The position numbers and the translations under genes were made by a program. Of a stretch of DNA of 64,000 bases, positions 20,062 through 28,156 are shown piece by piece. Positions within the stretch are counted from its first letter, which is position 1, and every line of letters begins with the position of its first letter. Below the pieces are notes generated by a model. It did no database searches. It had not been told where the DNA came from and saw nothing but the letters and a program-made list of their open reading frames with translations. Origin of the DNA: Reyranellaceae bacterium (lineage in GTDB: Bacteria; Pseudomonadota; Alphaproteobacteria; Reyranellales; Reyranellaceae); assembly GCA_022844045.1 (NCBI GenBank), contig JALHMM010000020.1, forward strand, positions 1-64,000, written 5' to 3'.

Positions 20062-20222
20062 GTTCGGCCTCCAATCTGCCGTATCCATCAACGGCGCCCG
20101 TCGCCGGGCGTTGCCGGAGGGGGCTCCTGAAGTCATATCGAGGCTGGCAACCGTTCCGCAAAAGTCATGGGCGCGGGCCGACACAGCCCGCGCCCATGCG
20201 AATCAGCGCGACGGATATCGCA

Positions 20223-20537
20223 CTACAGGCGCTGGGACCTCTCGAAGACGCCGACCTGCCGCTCGGCTTCCTCGCGCGTGATGCCGTAACGTGTCTGGAT
20301 CTTGCCGACCAGCTGGTCGCGGCGACCCTCGATCTCGAGCAGGTCGTCGTCGGTCAGCTTGCCCCATTGCTCCTTCACCGCCCCTTTGGTCTGCGACCAG
20401 CTTCCCTTCATCTTCTCCCAGAAGGGCGACGGCGCGGTCGTGGTCGGCGGCGGCACGGTGGTTGTCTGCGCCAGTGCGGGCGCGACCACGACGGTCGACA
20501 GAGTCACGGCGATCGCCAAAGCGAGATGACGCATCAT
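20223..20537 (-). CDS. CsbD-like stress protein with signal peptide
   Basis: A 104-aa protein. Residues 1-23 (MMRHLALAIAVTLSTVVVAPALA) form a Sec signal peptide, then a Thr/Pro-rich spacer, then a CsbD-type domain recognisable by KGAVKEQWGKLTDDDLLEIEGRRDQLVGKI and YGITREEAERQV. Most CsbD proteins are cytoplasmic and about 60-70 aa; this one is built for export. CsbD proteins are typical general-stress genes, and an EcfG-like promoter lies at 20586-20610. The start could be either of two adjacent ATGs. Confidence 0.85.
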   Translation of the reverse strand: MMRHLALAIAVTLSTVVVAPALAQTTTVPPPTTTAPSPFWEKMKGSWSQTKGAVKEQWGKLTDDDLLEIEGRRDQLVGKIQTRYGITREEAERQVGVFERSQRL

Positions 20538-20585
20538 GGAACTCCATGCTTGAAGCGGCCGCTTCGAGCGCGGCCTCCCGGAAGA

Positions 20586-20610
20586 AACTCATGCCCGGAG
20601 GCGCGGTTCC
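20586..20610 (-). promoter_or_regulatory. EcfG-type promoter candidate for the CsbD gene
   Basis: On the minus strand the region reads GGAAC, 16 bases, AGTT: an exact -35 and a -10 with one mismatch to CGTT. The predicted start of transcription would be about 40 bases ahead of the CsbD start codon. Confidence 0.5.
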
Positions 20611-20627
20611 GCATTGATCGCGGCGCG

Positions 20628-20653
20628 GGAACCCATCTGATGCAGCGCCCGTT
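20628..20653 (+). promoter_or_regulatory. EcfG-type promoter candidate for the PRC-barrel gene
   Basis: GGAAC, 17 bases, CGTT, an exact match to the general-stress sigma factor consensus. It points at the PRC-barrel gene starting at 20734 and is divergent from the CsbD promoter. Confidence 0.7.
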
Positions 20654-20733
20654 CATCCGCCACGGGCCGATCGACGTCGCGCATGCGCGTCGGGTCCGGA
20701 TCAACCGATCCAGCGCAACTCGAGGACCACACC

Positions 20734-21099
20734 ATGACTGATCTGACCACGCCGACTGGCGGCAATCTGATCGCCGCCGAACGTATCAACGGCACCAATG
20801 TCTACAACCTGAGGGGCGAGAAACTCGGTCACGTCGAGGACATCATGATCGACAAGGCGACGGGCAAGGCGATCTACGCCGTCATGTCCTTCGGCGGCTT
20901 CCTGGGCATCGGCGAGAAGCAGCATCCGCTGCCTTGGTCGACCCTGAAATACGACCAGCGGCAGGGCGGCTATGTCGTCGATCTCGACCGCAAGTTGCTC
21001 GAAGCCGCCCCGACCTACGAGGGCAAGGACTTCGCATGGACGCCCGATTACGGGCGGCAGGTCGACAAGTACTACAACGTGCCGACGTACTGGCTCTGA
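20734..21099 (+). CDS. PRC-barrel domain protein
   Basis: A 121-aa protein with a single PRC-barrel fold: VYNLRGEKLGHVEDIMIDKATGKAIYAVMSFGGFLGIGEKQHPLPWSTL. Stand-alone PRC-barrel proteins of this type are frequent stress-induced proteins in alphaproteobacteria; their biochemical role is unknown. The ATG at 20734 is used because homologues begin near MTDL; the longer ORF adds 17 residues. Transcription is probably EcfG-dependent and ends at the strong terminator just downstream. Confidence 0.88.
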   Translation: MTDLTTPTGGNLIAAERINGTNVYNLRGEKLGHVEDIMIDKATGKAIYAVMSFGGFLGIGEKQHPLPWSTLKYDQRQGGYVVDLDRKLLEAAPTYEGKDFAWTPDYGRQVDKYYNVPTYWL

Positions 21100-21115
21100 T
21101 GATCCATTAAACGTC

Positions 21116-21143
21116 AACGGGCGGCCGAAAGGCCGCCCGTTTC
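21116..21143 (+). terminator. Rho-independent terminator after the PRC-barrel gene
   Basis: AACGGGCGGCC-GAAA-GGCCGCCCGTT forms an 11-bp perfect stem with a GNRA tetraloop, followed by TC. It lies 17 bases after the PRC-barrel stop codon. Because the stem ends in AA/TT it may also work for the converging small membrane-protein gene. Confidence 0.85.
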
Positions 21144-21169
21144 ATATGGGACCAGCGGCCACCTGGCGC

Positions 21170-21319
21170 TCACATCACCGAGAAAATCAGGGCGGTCAGT
21201 ACGACTCCGAGCAGGACGGCGGCCATGAAATCGAGGTAGTCGTTGTGCTCCCACGCATTGGTCGCGTCGTCACGATGTGCCGCCGATGGTTGGGCGGATG
21301 TCGTCGGTCGCAGAGCCAT
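21170..21319 (-). CDS. Small single-pass membrane protein, 49 aa
   Basis: This gene is below the ORF-track cut-off. It encodes a hydrophilic N-terminus (MALRPTTSAQPSAAHRDDA) with NAWEHNDYLDFM, then one hydrophobic helix AAVLLGVVLTALIFSVM that runs to the last residue. GAGGGAG lies eight bases before the ATG, and a near-consensus EcfG promoter (21348-21372) lies about 30 bases upstream. No family is recognised. The codon pattern, ribosome site and promoter make it more than a chance ORF; a stress-induced inner-membrane microprotein is the best guess. Confidence 0.65.
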   Translation of the reverse strand: MALRPTTSAQPSAAHRDDATNAWEHNDYLDFMAAVLLGVVLTALIFSVM

Positions 21320-21347
21320 GGACCACTCCCTCGCTATGTCGCGACTT

Positions 21348-21372
21348 AACGCCGCCGCGCGATCAGGGTTGC
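21348..21372 (-). promoter_or_regulatory. EcfG-type promoter candidate for the 49-aa membrane protein
   Basis: On the minus strand: GCAAC, 16 bases, CGTT. The -10 is exact and the -35 has one mismatch to GGAAC. It overlaps the end of the neighbouring kinase gene's 3' flank and points at the small ORF starting at 21319. Confidence 0.5.
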
Positions 21373-21384
21373 GGAGCGGCGCGC

Positions 21385-23061
21385 CTAAGTCGGCAACGGG
21401 AACCGCACGACGACCTTGGTGCCGCCACCGGATCCTCGCTGGATCTCCGCCTCACCACCCAATTGCATGGCCAAGCCCCGTGTCAGGGTTAGTCCGAGAC
21501 GTCCGGCGTCCTGGCCTGTGACAATTCCGTCAGGAATCCCCACCCCGTTGTCCTCAATGGCGAAATCGACCATGTCGCCGGATTGGGTGGCCTGGATAGA
21601 GATCGCCGGAGCCTCGACGCCCGCGAAGGCGTGCCTGAACGCGTTGGTGACGGCTTCGGTGACGATGAGGCCGACGGGAATCGCCGTGTCGGGGCCGACC
21701 GCCATGACGGGCGCGCGGATATCGAAACGGATGTTCTTCGGGGCGGGATTGTCGGGATTCATCGAAAGCTGGCGCACCAGGTCGTTTATGAAGGCTTGGA
21801 AATCGACCTGCGCCCAGCTTGTCCGCTCGTACAGGTGACGATGCAGGACGGAGAGCGCGAGAATCCGATTCTGCGCGTCGGAAAAGTGGCGACGAGCGCG
21901 CGGCGAGCGAATCTTGTCGGCCTGCAGGCTGAGCAGGCTGGATATCATCTGCAGGTTGTTCTTCACCCGGTGATGGACCTCTCGCAGCATGTGATCGCGC
22001 TGATCGAGGCTGGCGCGCAGGTCCTGCTCGCGCGCGCGGATGGCGCCCGCCATCACGGCGATGTCGGCCGCCAGCGATCGCATTTCCGGTGGTCCGGTAC
22101 CGCCGGGCTGCGGCGCGTCCTCGCCACGCGCTATCGCCGCGGCGAAGCGGCGGATCGGTCCCAGCGGCCGAATACACCAACGGCCGGCGCCGAACCACAG
22201 GGCGGCGAGGGCCACGAGCGACGCCAGCACGATCAGCGCGAAATCGAGCCACGAGCCATCGGGATTTACGCCGACGGCGCCCGCCGGAATCGCCGCCAAC
22301 ATCAGGGGAGCGTCGGGCCCGAAAGCGAGTAGACGAAACTCGTAGGTCGAGCCATCGCCGCCTTCGCCACGAAGCGCGTCGCGGCGATCCTCGATCGCCA
22401 GCCGCAGCTGGTCTCGCGATGGCAGGACGTTCGCACCGCCGAGCGAGCGTCCCTGTCGATCTATCAGCGTCAGCCAAACAGGCGGCGAACGGCTGGTCTC
22501 GGTATTGCCCGGGATCGTCCAGGCGATGCCGATCCCGACCAAGCCGGCGAATTGTCCATCGCGCGCAAGACCGACGGCGGCCGGCAAGACCAGCGGATTG
22601 GCCAAGCCGGTCGCCGGCTGCGAGGAGACGACGACCTCGGCACGCCCGCGAACCCGCGGCAGCAGGCCTTCGAAACCGACGCCGGGATCGGGTGAGGTCG
22701 AACAGCGGTGCGCCCCCTGCGGATCGACGAGCGCGATTAGCGCGAAGCGTTCGCCGAGGTGGCGCAGCAGACGACGCAGATAGTCCTCGCATCGCGCCAG
22801 CTCGTCGGGCGACAGCGTCTCGTTGGTCCAGCGAGACACGTCGCGATCCTCGCGCAAGGTCGACAGCGCACGACGCGCTCCCTGTAGCGCCTCGCGCCAC
22901 GGCAGGACGGCAACCTCGACGGCGTTGGTGACGAATTCGCCGCGCACGCGACGCAGGTCGCGCTGCTTCTCAATCGCCCACCAGCCCGACAGCGCGATGA
23001 TGGGCAGCAACAACGCGGCCAGCAGAACCACGAATCGGGTGCGCACGGTCCATGAATTCAT
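21385..23061 (-). CDS. HisKA_2-family sensor histidine kinase, phyR-linked
   Basis: A 558-aa membrane kinase. It has an N-terminal helix (RFVVLLAALLLPIIALSGWW), a periplasmic sensor of about 230 residues, a second helix (FALIVLASLVALAALWFGAG), a HAMP-like region and a cytoplasmic kinase. The phosphoacceptor is REVHHRVKNNLQMISSLLSLQ and the ATPase N-box is TEAVTNAFRHAF, G-box DNGVGIP. It lies directly downstream of phyR on the same strand, so it is a strong candidate for the PhyR kinase (PhyK role). Start uncertain: a GTG at 23133 has a better ribosome site (GGGGAGG), whereas ATG 23061 gives the usual short N-terminus before the helix. Confidence 0.9.
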   Translation of the reverse strand: MNSWTVRTRFVVLLAALLLPIIALSGWWAIEKQRDLRRVRGEFVTNAVEVAVLPWREALQGARRALSTLREDRDVSRWTNETLSPDELARCEDYLRRLLRHLGERFALIALVDPQGAHRCSTSPDPGVGFEGLLPRVRGRAEVVVSSQPATGLANPLVLPAAVGLARDGQFAGLVGIGIAWTIPGNTETSRSPPVWLTLIDRQGRSLGGANVLPSRDQLRLAIEDRRDALRGEGGDGSTYEFRLLAFGPDAPLMLAAIPAGAVGVNPDGSWLDFALIVLASLVALAALWFGAGRWCIRPLGPIRRFAAAIARGEDAPQPGGTGPPEMRSLAADIAVMAGAIRAREQDLRASLDQRDHMLREVHHRVKNNLQMISSLLSLQADKIRSPRARRHFSDAQNRILALSVLHRHLYERTSWAQVDFQAFINDLVRQLSMNPDNPAPKNIRFDIRAPVMAVGPDTAIPVGLIVTEAVTNAFRHAFAGVEAPAISIQATQSGDMVDFAIEDNGVGIPDGIVTGQDAGRLGLTLTRGLAMQLGGEAEIQRGSGGGTKVVVRFPLPT

Positions 23062-23155
23062 CGACGCGCTCCGCACGGCGGACTGCGCTTGAGCGGCGAC
23101 GTCACGGCGCCCAACCGCGATGGTCGCGCCCACATGCGCCTACCTCCCCGGATGA

Positions 23156-23947
23156 TCAGATCGTAACGCTGTTCAGCGCCTGCGCCATCGCGGTCCGGAG
23201 CAGATCCGGATCGAAGGGCTTGGTGATGACAAAGACCGGCTCGACGCCGCTGCCCGTCAGCAGCCGCTCCGGAAAGCCGGTGACGAAGATCACCGGCACC
23301 GGGAGATGCTTCATGATCTCGCGGACCGCGGCGATGCCGTTGTCGCTGCCCTTGAGCTGGATATCGGCGAGCACGAGATGGGGCGAGTGCTTGCGCGCCA
23401 AATCGACCGCGTTTTTCTCAGTGGCGGCGATGCCCACCACTTGATGGCCGGCGTTCTGCACGATCTTCGCCACGTCGAGCGCGATCACCGCCTCGTCCTC
23501 GATCACCAGAACGCGCACCGACGCGACGCGGCGCAGTTCGTCGCGCGCCTGGGTCAGCGCCGACTCGGCCTCGGCCCGGCTGACATTGAGGATGCTCGCG
23601 GCGTCCTCGATCGAGAAACCCTCAAGCGCCGTCAGCAGCAGCATCTGACGCTGCAGCAGGGGAATCTCGCCGAGTTGCGCCTTCAGCCGGCCAGGCACCC
23701 CGTCGGCCGCCAACTCGCGCTCCTCGAGCACGTCGAAGGGTTGGCGCAGACGGTAGAACAGGCTGAAGATCTTCTGCTTGGTATCGTACTGTGCCGCTTC
23801 GAGCGGCTCCCCAAGCAAAACTTCGGCGCACAGCCGCACCCATTCGTCGCCGCGCTTCTGCGACCCTGTCAGCGCGCGCGCATAGCGACGAAGGAATGGC
23901 AGTGTCGACGCGAGCGTGTCCGGCAGAGCTGTTTTGACCTGTTCCAA
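23156..23947 (-). CDS. phyR: Response regulator PhyR (sigma-factor mimic, general stress response)
   Basis: A 263-aa protein with an N-terminal sigma-factor-like domain (LPFLRRYARALTGSQKRGDEWV ... LLTALEGFSIEDAASILNVSRAEAESAL) and a C-terminal receiver (VLVIEDEAVIALDVA, phospho-Asp in LVLADIQLKG, VIFVTGF, TKPF). When phosphorylated, PhyR sequesters the anti-sigma factor NepR and frees EcfG. The TTG at 23947 is chosen because it has GGGGG upstream and gives the family's normal length; a GTG at 24025 is possible but lacks a ribosome site. An exact EcfG promoter lies upstream, implying positive feedback. Confidence 0.93.
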   Translation of the reverse strand: MEQVKTALPDTLASTLPFLRRYARALTGSQKRGDEWVRLCAEVLLGEPLEAAQYDTKQKIFSLFYRLRQPFDVLEERELAADGVPGRLKAQLGEIPLLQRQMLLLTALEGFSIEDAASILNVSRAEAESALTQARDELRRVASVRVLVIEDEAVIALDVAKIVQNAGHQVVGIAATEKNAVDLARKHSPHLVLADIQLKGSDNGIAAVREIMKHLPVPVIFVTGFPERLLTGSGVEPVFVITKPFDPDLLRTAMAQALNSVTI

Positions 23948-24091
23948 TCGAACCCCCGTAACTGCTGCCCGTGACGTGGCAGTTAACCGGTGTTTTCCGG
24001 CATCACAAACTTGTGTTTGGCACACATCGAAGACCTAACACCCCCTGACCGACCTTCGTGAACGCTGTTAACCTCCGATGCCATATATCTT

Positions 24092-24116
24092 AACGTCCTT
24101 CGACCCGTCGGGTTCC
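24092..24116 (-). promoter_or_regulatory. EcfG-dependent promoter of phyR
   Basis: Minus strand: GGAAC, 16 bases, CGTT, an exact general-stress promoter. It directs transcription of phyR and the downstream HisKA_2 kinase, with a leader of about 140 bases to the TTG start. Confidence 0.75.
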
Positions 24117-24236
24117 ATGAGACATTGGAACTCTCAAATTAATCAACGAAATGGCAGCTTTGCGCCGCCGCACCCTTGGCCAAGCCGCGGACCCGTCCTA
24201 CATGCCCGCTACCGGTAACTTCAGGTGGAGGACGGC

Positions 24237-24836
24237 ATGGACACGGTTCGCTCGAATCTGAACTCGGTCGATGACTTTCATGAGCAGTTGAAGGCGATCC
24301 TGCCGCGTCTTCGGCTCTACGCTCTCTCACTCACCCACGACCGCGACCGCGCCAACGACTTGGTGCAGGAGACCGTTCTCAAGGCGCTCGCCGCTCGTGC
24401 GAGCTTCCAGCCCGGCACCAATTTCTCCGGCTGGATGTTCCGCATTCAGCGTAACGAGTTTATTTCCAGTCTTCGTCGCCTGAGGCCGACGGTCCCCATC
24501 GACACCGCCGTGGCCGATTCGCTGACGCAGCGCGCGACGCAGGAAAACGGTCTGGTGATGCGCGAATTCCTCAACGCCTTCGGTCAGCTGTCGGCCGGCC
24601 AGCGCGAGGCGCTTGTGCTCGCCGTGGTCGAGGGTCAGCCTTACGACGCGATCGCCGCCCATGCCGGCGTCTCGATCGGTACCATCAAGAGCCGCGTATC
24701 TCGGGCTCGCGCCACCTTGGCGCGCCTGCTTCTGGACCCGGAGGAATCTGACGCAACGGACTCCACCGACCGCGCGATCGCGCGCAACGAGAGCCGGTCC
24801 CGCGACGACGATGCGCGCTCCTCACTGACGCTATGA
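24237..24836 (+). CDS. ecfG: ECF sigma factor EcfG, general stress response
   Basis: A 199-aa ECF sigma factor. Region 2 is seen as LRLYALSLTHDRDRANDLVQETVLKALA and FSGWMFRIQRNEFISSLRR; region 4 as LSAGQREALVLAVVEGQPYDAIAAHAGVSIGTIKSRVSRARATL. The sequence belongs with the PhyR/NepR-controlled ECF15 (EcfG) group. The ATG at 24237 is preceded by GGTGGAGGA. It is divergent from phyR. A GGAAC at 24127 is followed 15 bases later by CGAA, a poor match, so its own promoter is not settled. Confidence 0.93.
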   Translation: MDTVRSNLNSVDDFHEQLKAILPRLRLYALSLTHDRDRANDLVQETVLKALAARASFQPGTNFSGWMFRIQRNEFISSLRRLRPTVPIDTAVADSLTQRATQENGLVMREFLNAFGQLSAGQREALVLAVVEGQPYDAIAAHAGVSIGTIKSRVSRARATLARLLLDPEESDATDSTDRAIARNESRSRDDDARSSLTL

Positions 24837-24967
24837 TATGGTAACGTCAGGATCGTGCATTGTGCTTTAGGTCAAGGGCATCTCCGATCGGCTGACGCAA
24901 CTCGAGTCGCCCGCCGATCGGGCCGTCCTTCTCAGGCGGAAAAGGAAAAGAGTCCTTCAGACGAGCC

Positions 24968-25213
24968 ATGGCGAACGCAGACAAGCCCCCAGGCGGCGGC
25001 GAAGTGGTTGGGCTCGCGGCCGAAGAGCAGCCGTTCGACAGATGGCTTCGAAAGCAGTTGCACGCCATGTACGACGATGTCGTCAGCGAGCCCTTGCCAC
25101 CCGATCTCGTGAGCCTCATCGACCAGGACGCCGAGCGCGCGCGTCAGGAGGCGGCGGCCGATGCTTCCGCGGCTCCCGGATCGCATTCGCCCCCATCGTC
25201 AAAGACACCCTGA
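24968..25213 (+). CDS. nepR: NepR-type anti-sigma factor
   Basis: An 81-aa protein whose centre, FDRWLRKQLHAMYDDVVSEPLPPDLVSLI, matches the two-helix NepR core that clamps onto EcfG and is displaced by phosphorylated PhyR. Flanking tails are low-complexity and probably disordered, as usual for NepR. It lies 131 bases downstream of ecfG on the same strand; in many alphaproteobacteria nepR precedes ecfG, so the order here is reversed. No strong ribosome site is visible ahead of the ATG. Confidence 0.85.
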   Translation: MANADKPPGGGEVVGLAAEEQPFDRWLRKQLHAMYDDVVSEPLPPDLVSLIDQDAERARQEAAADASAAPGSHSPPSSKTP

Positions 25214-25390
25214 CGGCTGGCGAGGCGCCGAGCTCGGGTTGGTATCATCCCACCCCTCATCCGCATCGAGAACAGCCCGATCGCGCTGGCCAGGCCCCGG
25301 CCAGCTTAGGCGACGGTCTTCGCCCGGCTACCGGATGACGGCCGTGAGCGTCGACACGGAAGTCGGCCCGGGACAGAGCGGAGTGTCGAT

Positions 25391-27310
25391 CTACGAACCA
25401 TCACCAGATTGGCGTTGAGCGGCCTTGCTTTCCGCACCGCGTCGCCTGAACCAGCTCGGGATCATCTTGAAGCGCTCGGACCAGCGCGCGATTGGAACAT
25501 CCGCCACCAGTCGGGCGCCGCCCGTGCGACGCGCGAGCACGATCTTTCGGCTGTGGAACACCTCGAGCTCCGGCCGATGGCCGACGCTCAGGATGGTCGC
25601 TTCCTTCAGCTCCTCGCAGATCAACGCCATCAGCGCATCCTGACTATTGGGATCCAAGGCTGAGGTCGCCTCATCGAGCACGATGATGTCGGGCCGATGC
25701 AGGAGCGCGCGCGCAAAGGCGAGCCGCTGCTTCTCGCCGCCGGATAGCGTCTGATCCCAGGCCGATTCCTCCAGGAGCCGATCGACGAGATGGCCCAGCC
25801 CGACCGCGGTCAGCACTTCGCCGACCCGCTCGACCGGCCACTCCTCGGCCGACGCCGGATAGGCAGCGGCGCGCAGCAAGGTGCCCGTGGGAACGTAGGA
25901 ACGCTGCGGCAGCAGGAAAAGCTGTAGATCCTTGCCGATCTCGATCGTGCCGCCGCCCCAGGGCCACAAGCCGGCGATCGCGCGCACCAACGTGCTCTTG
26001 CCGGTCCCGGATTCGCCCGCGAACAGCACTCGTTCACCGGCGACGATCACCGCTTCGGTGTCGTCGACCACCATCGTTCCGTCGTCGAGGGTGATATGGA
26101 CGTCGACGAGGCGCAGCGCCGCGTCCTCGGTCACGCCGCGCTGGATGCGATCGACGCCTTCGCCTCGCTCGGCCCGCTCCAGCGCTTCGAGGGAGATCAT
26201 CAACGAGGCGATGCGGCGTGCGCCGGCGCTCCAGTCCGCGAGGCGCGGGTAGTTGTCGACCAACCAGCCGAAAGCGCTCTGCACGATCATGAAGGCGGAC
26301 GCCGCCTGCATGACGGTACCCAGCGACATCGAGCCGTCGAGAAACTTGGGCGCGGTCAGCAGGATGGGAACGACCGCCGCCGCGAGGTGGCTGCCCTGCG
26401 ACACGACGGTCGTGCGCATGTGCTGGCCGCAGATCTGCTTCCAGCAACGCAGCACTTTCGCCATCTGCCGATCGATACCGGCGCGTTCCTCGGTTTCGCC
26501 CCCGAGCAATGCGATGCTTTCGCCATTCTCGCGGACGCGGGTCAGGGCGTAGCGATATTCGGCTTCGGCCTGGTTCTTGTTCTCCGACACCATGACGAAG
26601 CGACGCCCGATGATCATCATCGCCAGGCTGGCGACGGCGGCATAGATGACCGCCGCGACCACGAGAAAGCCGGGAATGGTGAAAGTGGAACCGTCGATCG
26701 GGATCGTCAGTGAGCCGCCGATGTTCCACAGCACCACGATGAACGTCGCCGCCGAGAGCAGGGCGGACAGAAGGCCCGTGGCGAAATCCACCGGCGCGTC
26801 GGTGGCGACGCGCAGATCCTCGGCGATCCGGTACTCCGGGTTCTCGTGCTGACCTCTGACCAGGTTGAGCTGGTAATAGCGCCCGTTGGCCAACCAGCCG
26901 TCGAGAACCTTCTCGTTCAGCCATGCCCGCCAGCGCCGTTGCGTCGTCATGCGCAGGAACACGGCGATGACGCCGCAAGCGACGCTTGCCGCCGCCAGCG
27001 GCACGAAGAGCATCGCCATCTGCCAGACGGTCGCCGCGTCGCGTCTTTCCAGAGCGTCGAAGATCGCCTTGTTCCAGCGATTGATGCCGTACTGCGCGGC
27101 GAGCGTGAGCAACACGATGACCAGCAGACTGAAGGTGAGCCACCACGCCCACCGATACCCTTCCTTGCCCCAGAAGCCGCGGGCGCGGCGCCACCACACC
27201 CCGATCAAGACGCGCCGGTAGGTACCTTCGCGCTGCTCCGGGGAGTCCTCGTCCGAGTTGCTGGCGACGGGATCTGAGAGGGGTTCCGCCCTGGCGGCGG
27301 TTTCGGTCAT
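25391..27310 (-). CDS. ABC transporter, fused permease/ATPase (SbmA/ABCD-like)
   Basis: A 639-aa inner-membrane protein with an N-terminal transmembrane domain of the ABC_membrane_2 (SbmA/BacA, peroxisomal ABCD) type and a C-terminal ATPase. Walker A is GESGTGKST, the signature is LSGGEKQR and Walker B is IIVLDEATSALD, followed by the H-loop SVGHR. Related half-transporters import vitamin B12, peptides or very-long-chain acyl derivatives and influence envelope lipids; the substrate here is not known. The ATG at 27310 has GGGAGAAACGCA upstream. Confidence 0.88.
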   Translation of the reverse strand: MTETAARAEPLSDPVASNSDEDSPEQREGTYRRVLIGVWWRRARGFWGKEGYRWAWWLTFSLLVIVLLTLAAQYGINRWNKAIFDALERRDAATVWQMAMLFVPLAAASVACGVIAVFLRMTTQRRWRAWLNEKVLDGWLANGRYYQLNLVRGQHENPEYRIAEDLRVATDAPVDFATGLLSALLSAATFIVVLWNIGGSLTIPIDGSTFTIPGFLVVAAVIYAAVASLAMMIIGRRFVMVSENKNQAEAEYRYALTRVRENGESIALLGGETEERAGIDRQMAKVLRCWKQICGQHMRTTVVSQGSHLAAAVVPILLTAPKFLDGSMSLGTVMQAASAFMIVQSAFGWLVDNYPRLADWSAGARRIASLMISLEALERAERGEGVDRIQRGVTEDAALRLVDVHITLDDGTMVVDDTEAVIVAGERVLFAGESGTGKSTLVRAIAGLWPWGGGTIEIGKDLQLFLLPQRSYVPTGTLLRAAAYPASAEEWPVERVGEVLTAVGLGHLVDRLLEESAWDQTLSGGEKQRLAFARALLHRPDIIVLDEATSALDPNSQDALMALICEELKEATILSVGHRPELEVFHSRKIVLARRTGGARLVADVPIARWSERFKMIPSWFRRRGAESKAAQRQSGDGS

Positions 27311-27438
27311 TGCGTTTCTCCCGCGCCCATGACGGAGGGACACCCTCCCGCCGCCACGGACTCCCTTCGGTCACAGAAGAAACGCTTTCGGGGCCGATTC
27401 GATCCCCGACGTCGAGCTATGCGACGGCGGATGGGATG

Positions 27439-27996
27439 TCAGCCCGGCGTCTGGATCTGACAGTCGATCCGGTCGACGAAAAACTCGGTACGCGGACCGT
27501 ACACGAACATTCCCAAGCGCTCGCCCGGGCCCGCCGGACCAGTCATGACGCGTGTCGCCAGGACGGGCTGCCCACCATTGCTAAAGCTGCAGTTCACCAC
27601 CGGTTCGATCGCCATGGGGCTGTTGTTGGTGAGGTAGGCCACGGCCACCCACCGACGGCCCGGATCGGCAAACAGCGACGGCAGGTCCATGGTCATTGCC
27701 GGCACGTTCGTGTTCGGGCCCGACGTGATCGGAACAGTACCGAGGACTCGCGGGCGAACGTACTGAACCACCGCGACCGGAACTCCACCACCCTGCGCAC
27801 GCGGCTCGAACGCTCGATCGTCATACGGCACCGGCGCGCCGTCCTTGCCCACGTTGTCCGGCGTCCAGACCTTTCCGGTAACGGGGTCGCGGAATTCGGG
27901 GTAGCCCGACGGCATCGTATTGGTCTGGGCTCCGGTCGCGCTAGCAACAACCAGCAGGAGCAGCGACAAAGCACAAGTCCGGCCTTTGATATTCAT
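27439..27996 (-). CDS. Secreted/periplasmic hypothetical protein, 185 aa
   Basis: The start at 27996 gives a clear Sec signal peptide (MNIKGRTCALSLLLLVVASATGA) after GGAGATACGCC. The mature part has no recognised domain; it contains two or three Cys and a C-terminal beta-rich stretch (VAVAYLTNNSPMAIEPVVNCSF...RLGMFVYGPRTEFFVDRIDCQI). An exact EcfG promoter sits about 60 bases upstream, so it is probably a stress-induced envelope protein. Confidence 0.7.
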   Translation of the reverse strand: MNIKGRTCALSLLLLVVASATGAQTNTMPSGYPEFRDPVTGKVWTPDNVGKDGAPVPYDDRAFEPRAQGGGVPVAVVQYVRPRVLGTVPITSGPNTNVPAMTMDLPSLFADPGRRWVAVAYLTNNSPMAIEPVVNCSFSNGGQPVLATRVMTGPAGPGERLGMFVYGPRTEFFVDRIDCQIQTPG

Positions 27997-28063
27997 GGCG
28001 TATCTCCATCCATGGCAGCCGGCTAGACCGCCGGCAGACGAATCCGTCGAAAGCATAGGAGAC

Positions 28064-28088
28064 AACGTCGACGGGAAACGCCGGTTCC
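28064..28088 (-). promoter_or_regulatory. EcfG-type promoter of the 185-aa secreted protein
   Basis: Minus strand: GGAAC, 16 bases, CGTT, an exact consensus match correctly spaced for the gene starting at 27996. Confidence 0.7.
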
Positions 28089-28156
28089 CGCCCACTCAGA
28101 ATGCCTGCATCCGAACCGATTCGTGCGTGGCGCTCTCAAGGGCCGCCGACCGCGCG

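Noticed and set aside
24127-24150. EcfG promoter directly upstream of ecfG (GGAAC...CGAA)
   Set aside because: The spacing is 15 and the -10 has two mismatches; too weak to list beside the exact sites.
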